From Halieaceae bacterium UBA6060 (GTDB lineage: Bacteria > Pseudomonadota > Gammaproteobacteria > Pseudomonadales > Halieaceae), in the NCBI GenBank assembly GCA_002428935.1, contig DIYG01000057.1, positions 1-20,893 of the forward strand: DNA of 20,893 nucleotides. Reading direction: 5' to 3'. Position 1 is the first letter of the stretch, and each line of letters opens with the position of its first letter. The notes under the pieces are model-generated. The model worked only from the letters and a program-made list of their open reading frames with translations, had not been told where the DNA came from and did no database searches. Positions 15,659 to 20,893 of this stretch are shown piece by piece. The position numbers and the translations under genes are program-made.

Positions 15659-16618
15659 TTATTGCGTTGTTCCAGCAGCCTTTGACGTGTCATCGGCCTC
15701 GGGTTCAAGCGCTTGGCGGATCATGGCCACCACCGCCTCGTTGCGCAGATGATAGACGTGACCAGAGAAATGGGTATCGGCAATCTCCGTGACATCGAGC
15801 ACGGTAACTCCTTCAATGGCACCGCCTTCCGCCTGACCGAGGCGTGATCCGCGGTTCAGGGTTTTCGACAACTTCAACGGCAGATCGCGGTCTGAAACCA
15901 GGACGGTGATGTGATCGATGTGTTTGCGCAATTCCGGTAAAGCTTCCCGGAAACGCTCCCGGTCCATATCGCCAGCGACAAGCACAAGATTGCGAAAACG
16001 AGCTTCGTCCTCGGGCCAATCCCTAAGAGCCCTAACCAATCCCCGGGTACCCAAACTGTGGCCCACGATGCTGATGTGCTCGTGGCCAAAGCGCTGCCCG
16101 AGTCGGTCGAGCACATCCAAAAACACCGGTGTGCTGGCCTCAAGATCCGCCACATCATCGGCGTAGGTCAACGGCGTTGAGTTGGCGGGCCAGCTAAACA
16201 GAAGTAGCTCACCGTCGAGGGACAGCCGACGTTTGAACGTCGCTGCGCGGCGGCAGCTACGCTCAAAGTCTTCGTAGTAGCCGTGGAAGTAAACGACGAT
16301 GTGCTTGCCTGCATAGGTGGCATGCTCAAGAAACTCTTCAAACGAACCTCCTTCCACACCCATGAACTTACCGTCGTCGGCACCAGGCACCGAAGCAACC
16401 GTGCAATGCCCCGCGGAAAGACCGCCCAGAGTATTGCCATAGATGACCCCCGCGCCTTCTTGTCGATCGAAACTACGGTTGGTTACAAAAGGGAGAATCA
16501 CTACTCCACCGGAAGACAAAACATCAAGTTCCGTGGAGTTGGCCTTAACCGAACCCAGAACCCAAAGGAAGGCTGAGATAGTCATCAAAAGAACTTCTGG
16601 TATGCGGTGCCGGATCAT
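15659..16618 (-). CDS. Exported alpha/beta hydrolase (DUF900-like)
   Basis: A 319-residue protein with an N-terminal hydrophobic segment (VLLMTISAFLWVLGSV, residues 9-24) that looks like a signal peptide or anchor. The body has the DUF900 pattern of alpha/beta hydrolases: VVYFHGYYEDFERSCRRAA at about 108-126 (oxyanion strand), LLLFSWPANSTPLTYADD, and GHSLGTRG with nucleophile S188. D243 or D245 in VSDRDLPLKL and H287 or H290 near GHVYH may complete the triad. The family usually lacks a known substrate; an esterase or lipase role in the periplasm is plausible. The ATG at 16618 has GAGG very close upstream; an alternative ATG at 16585 lacks any ribosome site. This is the last chromosomal gene before the tRNA fragment and presumed island. 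Confidence 0.8.
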   Translation of the reverse strand: MIRHRIPEVLLMTISAFLWVLGSVKANSTELDVLSSGGVVILPFVTNRSFDRQEGAGVIYGNTLGGLSAGHCTVASVPGADDGKFMGVEGGSFEEFLEHATYAGKHIVVYFHGYYEDFERSCRRAATFKRRLSLDGELLLFSWPANSTPLTYADDVADLEASTPVFLDVLDRLGQRFGHEHISIVGHSLGTRGLVRALRDWPEDEARFRNLVLVAGDMDRERFREALPELRKHIDHITVLVSDRDLPLKLSKTLNRGSRLGQAEGGAIEGVTVLDVTEIADTHFSGHVYHLRNEAVVAMIRQALEPEADDTSKAAGTTQ

Positions 16619-17041
16619 TCCTCGCTAACATCCATCATAAGAACTACCGCCTACGGACAGTCACAATGGTACGGGTGTAAGCGGATGAATTGAAAAGCCA
16701 CCCATACGGTCGTGGCTCATAATATCGAACTAGTGAAGCACTCGCGGGCAAGCGAAGCGATCAAAGAGCCCTCAACTGCACGAGGAGACTTACGAATTGA
16801 GGAGAATTGGTGGAGCCAGGCGGGGTCGAACCGCCGACCTGAACACTGCCAGGGCAGTAGCCTAGCAGTAAACACCAACGTTAATCTATAAATGTCAATA
16901 TGTTACCTGCCATCTCGTGCAAAGATGTTGCCAGTGCAAGCCAAATAAAGACCGATTTCGCCCCTGTTCAGTCCATAGTTCGCACACAGAGCATTAACGG
17001 CGGCGCCTCATCGCAGCAACGCCCTCTCATCCAATTGCGTA
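16619..17041. other. Intergenic stretch of 423 bases holding the tRNA-Ala fragment
   Basis: There is no gene between the hydrolase start and the end of the helical protein gene. The first 190 bases should contain the hydrolase promoter; a TATGAT at 16638-16643 on the minus strand is a candidate -10, without a clear -35. Positions 16808-16852 are a tRNA-Ala 3' fragment. From 16861 the sequence becomes A/T-rich (24 of 60 bases are G or C in 16861-16920, counted by hand). I see no convincing terminator for the gene ending at 17042 and no further reading frame worth calling. Confidence 0.6.
16808..16858 (-). mobile_element. tRNA-Ala(GGC) 3' fragment: attachment-site scar of an integrated element
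   Basis: Read on the minus strand, 16852 to 16808 gives the last 45 bases of a tRNA: anticodon loop CTGGCAG with anticodon GGC, the 3' anticodon strand TGTTC, variable AGGTC, a T-arm GGCGG-TTCGACC-CCGCC with perfect 5-bp pairing, acceptor strand TGGCTCC, then A73 and CCA. U at position 70 and A73 are alanine identity features, and the T-arm/acceptor resembles E. coli tRNA-Ala(GGC). The 5' half is missing: bases 16853-16857 read CTGCC instead of the GAACA needed to pair with TGTTC, and no D-arm follows. Elements that integrate at the anticodon loop displace exactly such a 3' piece and rebuild the gene at their far end. A 6-2-6 dyad, ACTGCC-AG-GGCAGT (16845-16858), spans the break and could be part of the integrase core site. 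Confidence 0.8.
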
Positions 17042-19654
17042 TCAATCTCCGTTGACGTGCTCTCGGACAATGCGGTCTGCTTCTGCATCAAATGAGGCTG
17101 CCGCCTCACGTAGAGAATCAGCGAATCTGGCGAGCCCTTCCGCTTCTACAGCCTCCGCCTTCTCTCGCCACAAGCTCGCTAGCTCACGCTCAGGAGCACC
17201 CGTCGGATCAATCCAATGCGGCCCTCGGGCGTTAAAAATCTGCGTGTTAAATCCACGTCTTATGTGATCACCACCACGTGCATCAAGACATTCCGCAACT
17301 GTTTTGTTTATCCAAAAACCACTAGGGTCCTCCGGCGTGTAATACAGAACTTCTCCGACTTTTGTCATCGAGACTTCGAAGTGCCCCGTCTCTGTGGAAA
17401 TCTCTTGCACGCGCCCCAACCAGCGCATGAAGGCAGCGCCATCTAAACCTTTATCAGCGACTAGGCCAGGGGGCCTGTTCCATTCATACAAAAGGTGCCA
17501 GGCATTCTCTGCTATTCGCTTTTGAGACTCATCTGTGACCTCGGACTGATCTAGCGGATTTTCCGCGTTTCGCGACTTATAAACTAACCTAATTGTTTCA
17601 GAAAAGAACTCTGGCTCAGATGCCAACTTCGACATGAGCAGTCTGGGCGCGACATTGTCATCTCGCTGCAGGAGCCGTAAATAGCCCCACTCAACCCCTA
17701 ACATATCCTGCTCAGGGACCGCGTCATCTTGTTGAAGGGCAGTAATCAGGTCGATGAGATAGTGTTGCCCTAAGGTACCAGCTTCGTCTTTCGCCGAAAG
17801 GGCGTCCAGTAATGCCCTAACCGCCTGAGCTGCATCGAAAGATTTTGTCTGATGGTGCTGGCAGTGAAGACAAGCTATCGCAGCATGCGGACGTCCGGCT
17901 TCCAATAGTTTTCCGATCGCATACTCAAGCCCTGATTCTGCCTGATACGGGTTTACAGCCACATCCCGCCAATAATCTACTGCTATATCGCCCAACCAAT
18001 CTTCCACCCGGGTCCAGATAGCTTGATCAAAAGGAAGGGCTTTCAACAACGCGCAACTATGTGCAAGTTCCCAACCTGTTCGATCCATACTATCAAGCCA
18101 GGTCTCACCATCATCCAGAAATCGCTGAAAAGAATAATTGGCTACGAAACTGGAAACCGCATCACCTGAATTGACCAGACGTTCGGGCAGAATATGTATG
18201 TCCAACGCGGGAAGTGACAAACTTGCAGCAGCGCGGCCAGCATGGTGCGGGGACTCCACAGTCTCGCTGAATTCAAGCACAGCCTCGAAGCCACCCAGCT
18301 CAATAATCTCATTGATGGCCTGCACACGTTTATCTAGGAGCTTCTTTTGCTCCTGATCATATGAATCATTATCGTCGTACAGCTCGAAGTCATTCGAAGA
18401 GAACAGACGCTGGTGCAATAGACGAGGATCATCTGGCTGCAGTTGTGCCGCGGCAGCCTCTATTCGTTCAACCTGCTCTTCAGGCAAAGCCCAAGCGGCA
18501 TCCGCGAACCGGCGATGCTTGTTTGCGAACTTCGTTAGCTCCTTCCACAGAGCAGACTTTTGCTCAGCGTTCAGGCTGCCCATTTCCGAGGAACTCAACA
18601 GCTCAATCGATGCGTGAAACGGCCTTCGTGGAAGGTTATCGAGACGATTAACGAGCTCACAGAGTCGGTTAACATCTTGAGTCGCCAGCTCTAATGCCAT
18701 GAAAGCATACTGATCAATCTGAGTGGAATGCTCGACAACAGTGACACTTGGCTTCCAGTCTTCTGGAACTGGTTTATGCCATTTGGCCTTGTATGTTCCC
18801 GAAGTGGATCCCATGCCATGGGGAAGCAAAGCAAGCAAAGTACGCCAACCCACCTCCGGCGAGTCCTTCATGACCGCTGTCATCGCTGCAAAGCGCTTCT
18901 TGATAGGCGCGAAGGTTTGCGGGTACCAAGGCAACAAAATGGCTGCAATTGAGTTGCCTGGCCTATTAGACCAAATCCCACCAGGGTCACGCTCTGCCAA
19001 CTCAGCCAACACCACGCAGACCTTTGCCAAAAGATCTTCGTCCCAGGCCAACGCCTCTAGCGCCCACAGAAGACCGGTCAGATAGTTTTCAGCCCCAAAG
19101 GAACGAGCCCCTTCCTGTCGAAACAACTCGTCAAATGGTCCCGCGGGATCAGCCAGAGCACTTTCGACTGCTCGAATAAACTCTGTGGGCGCAGCTTCCG
19201 CTAATACTGGCAACGATTGATTTAGTGTACCCCATAGCTGCCAGTCTGACTTAGCAAATATCTCCCTCACCGCAAGAATCGCTGTGCCTCGTGGCTTGTC
19301 AGGGGTGCAGTGCGTCAGTGCTTCGTAGCGGTTCCCCAGTAAAGCAAGAGTTTCAGCCAAGTTCTCCCTGATCTCTGGCGAATGCATCAGCGATTTGCCA
19401 TCTAATTTTGCGTAGAACCGCTTTTCAGGGGACAGTTCGAACTTAGGATCACGCTCAGAGAGAACTCTTACCGCTAGCGTTTTAACCTTTTCTAGATGTT
19501 CATCGTAGAACCTTGAACCTAACTTTTCCCAAAGCACTTCACGGTTCTTAACCTTCCAAACCTGACCGCCCGATAACTCGATGAGTGAATTCTCACTCTG
19601 AATAATCTCTCTGAGCTCAGCATCAAATTCTCTAAGATTCATCGGCCGCACCAT
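17042..19654 (-). CDS. Large helical-repeat protein partnered with SIR2-like effector (putative defence sensor)
   Basis: An 870-residue, largely alpha-helical protein with no signal peptide, membrane segment, P-loop or nuclease motif that I can find. Recognisable stretches are DPKFELSPEKRFYAK (70-83), ETLALLGNRYEAL (101-113), TAILAVREIF with DWQLWGTLN (124-145), LLWALEALAWDE (195-206), DPGGIWSNRPGNS (223-235) and LPWYPQT (241-247). The C-terminal part has WINKTVAECLD and PERELASLWREKAEAVE. From memory this series occurs in very large bacterial proteins behind SIR2 or STAND-type N-termini, where helical repeats would sense a phage product; that is recall, not a search. The ATG at 19654 overlaps the SIR2 gene by 23 bases and has no ribosome site; the ATG at 19642 is an alternative. 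Translation probably depends on termination and restart. The gene reads towards the tRNA scar. Confidence 0.7.
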   Translation of the reverse strand: MVRPMNLREFDAELREIIQSENSLIELSGGQVWKVKNREVLWEKLGSRFYDEHLEKVKTLAVRVLSERDPKFELSPEKRFYAKLDGKSLMHSPEIRENLAETLALLGNRYEALTHCTPDKPRGTAILAVREIFAKSDWQLWGTLNQSLPVLAEAAPTEFIRAVESALADPAGPFDELFRQEGARSFGAENYLTGLLWALEALAWDEDLLAKVCVVLAELAERDPGGIWSNRPGNSIAAILLPWYPQTFAPIKKRFAAMTAVMKDSPEVGWRTLLALLPHGMGSTSGTYKAKWHKPVPEDWKPSVTVVEHSTQIDQYAFMALELATQDVNRLCELVNRLDNLPRRPFHASIELLSSSEMGSLNAEQKSALWKELTKFANKHRRFADAAWALPEEQVERIEAAAAQLQPDDPRLLHQRLFSSNDFELYDDNDSYDQEQKKLLDKRVQAINEIIELGGFEAVLEFSETVESPHHAGRAAASLSLPALDIHILPERLVNSGDAVSSFVANYSFQRFLDDGETWLDSMDRTGWELAHSCALLKALPFDQAIWTRVEDWLGDIAVDYWRDVAVNPYQAESGLEYAIGKLLEAGRPHAAIACLHCQHHQTKSFDAAQAVRALLDALSAKDEAGTLGQHYLIDLITALQQDDAVPEQDMLGVEWGYLRLLQRDDNVAPRLLMSKLASEPEFFSETIRLVYKSRNAENPLDQSEVTDESQKRIAENAWHLLYEWNRPPGLVADKGLDGAAFMRWLGRVQEISTETGHFEVSMTKVGEVLYYTPEDPSGFWINKTVAECLDARGGDHIRRGFNTQIFNARGPHWIDPTGAPERELASLWREKAEAVEAEGLARFADSLREAAASFDAEADRIVREHVNGD

Positions 19655-20783
19655 TTATCGCTATTTGATCAGCATCACTCTCAGTCCATCCACCTAACAA
19701 GGTTGCTAGAGCCAGTGCCCCCTGTGCTTCTGGATCCAAAGCTTCGACTTCGGCATCAAGCCCGGCGTTACCTTCATCAACTGGCGCCGCGGCAATCTGA
19801 ACTTCGTCTAGCTTCACTTCTCCGTTGTCCACTCCGGCGTACCCAACAATATCCCCGAGTTTGTTAGACATATCTGTATCTCCACGGAAGCAATATTCGC
19901 AAAGCCATTGCAGCGAATCATCGAAGTCGCCAGCCACGACCAAGATGGCTTCCCTACCCCTCGCACAAATCTTTTTAAGCAGCGAATCAACCTCTGCAGA
20001 AACGTTCTCGGAATAGCTGCACCAGAAAAGGATCCCCTTGCCTTTCTCTTCTTGAAGATAGGCATCCTCGATCGCTGTCATAAGCGATTCATCACGTCCG
20101 CTGTAGCCCATTACGATAAAATGCTTGTTATATAGATGGATTCGTAAGGCAACTTTGAAATCGTCTTGCTGAGTATCAAGCTCATCGCCAGTATTTTTTA
20201 ACTTTCCATATTTGTAATCACCATGAAGTGCGATATGGAAACAGTCCTTCCGGCGCATCGGCGTATGAATTAGCTCAGAGGTTTCTATCGTCAGCTCACG
20301 TGGCTGCAATCCGTTTGCATTCATAGCCTTCGCAGCAAGACCATCGAAGTTCGTCGTCAGCACCATCCTGACCACCCCATGCTCGGCAAGAAGCGCCAGG
20401 ATTTTGTAACCCACCCCCGGTTCTTTACCTTCAACTAGCTCTTCGAAATAGTTCCTACGAAGCTCGTTATTAAGATAGGCTTTTTCAGCATAGAACTCGT
20501 ATTCCTCATCAGCGCCACAAGCTGGAAAACCGTCCTGAGCATCGATCCATGCTTGCACAGTTTGACGCCCCTTTTCCGACTGGCAATCGCATGCTCCAGC
20601 TTGATCTGGGTTGTTTGACAAATAGATATTTTCCTTCCACTCCCAAATGCAATCCTTTGCGGTGGGGACTCCCGATGACAACGATGCGCCTGCCCCCAGC
20701 ATTAGCAAATGATCGACTTCGAGGTTTCCTTCCAAAGTCCTCGCAAAATCAGGGAGGTTAATTATCTTGTAGCTACCCGCCAC
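19632..20783 (-). CDS. SIR2-like NADase domain protein (putative anti-phage effector)
   Basis: A 383-residue cytoplasmic protein with a SIR2_2-type domain. Visible motifs are GAGASLSSGVP from residue 30 (nucleotide loop), VLTTNFDGLA at 141-150 with the conserved asparagine N145, ALHGDYKYG with the catalytic-type histidine H187, and VMGYSGRDESLM at 224-235. In defence proteins such as ThsA and DSR2, the matching Asn and His are needed to destroy NAD+ and stop infected cells, so this copy looks active. Residues after about 300 form an acidic, low-complexity linker that ends in LATLLGGWTESDADQ. The start is a GTG at 20783, with AGAAGG about ten bases upstream; no other start fits before an upstream in-frame stop. 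Its end overlaps the large helical protein gene. It could instead be the N-terminal piece of a frame-shifted single-chain protein. Confidence 0.85.
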   Translation of the reverse strand: MAGSYKIINLPDFARTLEGNLEVDHLLMLGAGASLSSGVPTAKDCIWEWKENIYLSNNPDQAGACDCQSEKGRQTVQAWIDAQDGFPACGADEEYEFYAEKAYLNNELRRNYFEELVEGKEPGVGYKILALLAEHGVVRMVLTTNFDGLAAKAMNANGLQPRELTIETSELIHTPMRRKDCFHIALHGDYKYGKLKNTGDELDTQQDDFKVALRIHLYNKHFIVMGYSGRDESLMTAIEDAYLQEEKGKGILFWCSYSENVSAEVDSLLKKICARGREAILVVAGDFDDSLQWLCEYCFRGDTDMSNKLGDIVGYAGVDNGEVKLDEVQIAAAPVDEGNAGLDAEVEALDPEAQGALALATLLGGWTESDADQIAINGAADES

Positions 20784-20893
20784 TAGGTTGCTGCCTTCTG
20801 ACGATAATCTGTAAGGTTTTCTAGGCAGTAGATAAGTAGATCAGCAGACAAACTGGTTTGGTAACTCCGCGAGACATAAGTTCAAGGGATTAC

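Larger units (their letters stand above)
16853..20893. mobile_element. Left part of a genomic island at tRNA-Ala (continues past the window)
   Basis: Everything right of the broken tRNA is inferred to be foreign. It has lower G+C than the flank: 20161-20220 has 21 of 60 G or C and 17761-17820 has 32, against 43 of 60 in 8041-8100 (hand counts of single lines). Its only genes here are a SIR2-like effector and its partner, a cargo type common in defence islands. No integrase, transposase or intact tRNA-Ala is in the window; they would be expected further right. Confidence 0.6.

Noticed and set aside
16808..16890. An intact tRNA gene
   Set aside because: Only the 3' part from the anticodon loop onward folds. 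The 5' anticodon strand does not pair, and no D-arm or 5' acceptor strand follows.
16893..16898. A perfect TTGACA (-35) on the minus strand between the tRNA scar and the helical protein gene
   Set aside because: No acceptable -10 lies 16-18 bases downstream (GTGTTT at 17 bases), so it is probably chance in A/T-rich DNA.
19628..19645. Programmed +1 frameshift at the SIR2 stop codon joining the two proteins
   Set aside because: A +1 slip at TCT-TAG would put the ribosome in the right frame, but the tRNA would not re-pair well, and there is no internal ribosome-site stimulator as in prfB. Coupled restart at the overlapping ATG or a simple mutation is more likely.
1..20893. CRISPR arrays, insertion sequences, rRNA genes and riboswitches
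   Set aside because: I saw no regularly spaced repeats, transposase-like proteins, rRNA sequence or recognisable riboswitch. In particular, the short ilvD leader holds no attenuator.

Overview
The window is a piece of a chromosome, rich in G+C over most of its length, from a gammaproteobacterium. A marine heterotroph near the Halieaceae (OM60/NOR5) is my best guess. This is inferred from the mix of a RibB with a dead GTP cyclohydrolase II tail, a PEP-CTERM protein, a periplasmic sulfatase and a TonB-dependent siderophore receptor; no marker gene in the window proves it.

Positions 1-6707 are mainly housekeeping. They hold the 3' end of ribB/ribBX, a PEP-CTERM surface protein with a strong terminator, a reverse-strand nitroreductase, a purK-purE pair overlapping by ATGA, a TRIC/YadS-type membrane protein and ilvD. 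A control region at 6708-6841 separates ilvD from a divergent pair: a ThDP enzyme of the acetolactate synthase/benzoylformate decarboxylase superfamily (6842) and a short-chain dehydrogenase (8487). Next come an exported arylsulfatase with a formylglycine-type CTAGR motif (9465) and a TonB-dependent siderophore receptor (11271) behind a Fur-box-like sequence. Then follow a DoxX membrane protein and a LysR regulator on the reverse strand, a divergent exported TPR protein (15049) with a strong terminator, and an exported DUF900-type alpha/beta hydrolase (15659-16618, reverse).

From about 16808 the character changes. On the reverse strand, 16808-16852 is the 3' portion of a tRNA-Ala(GGC) gene, from anticodon loop to CCA, with no matching 5' half. 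This is what an element integrating into a tRNA gene leaves behind, so I read it as an attachment-site scar and the DNA to its right as a genomic island that continues past the window. The island is visibly poorer in G+C.

The island part seen here carries two overlapping reverse-strand genes: a SIR2-like protein with intact NADase-type motifs (19632-20783) and an 870-residue helical protein with no recognised catalytic motif (17042-19654). Together they look like a NAD-depleting anti-phage module, effector plus sensor. The C-terminal tail of the SIR2 protein and the N-terminus of the large protein also look like the two sides of one interrupted module. This suggests that a single-chain ancestor of about 1250 residues was split by a frame change at the overlap. 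This module and its tRNA-Ala junction are the most interesting content of the window.
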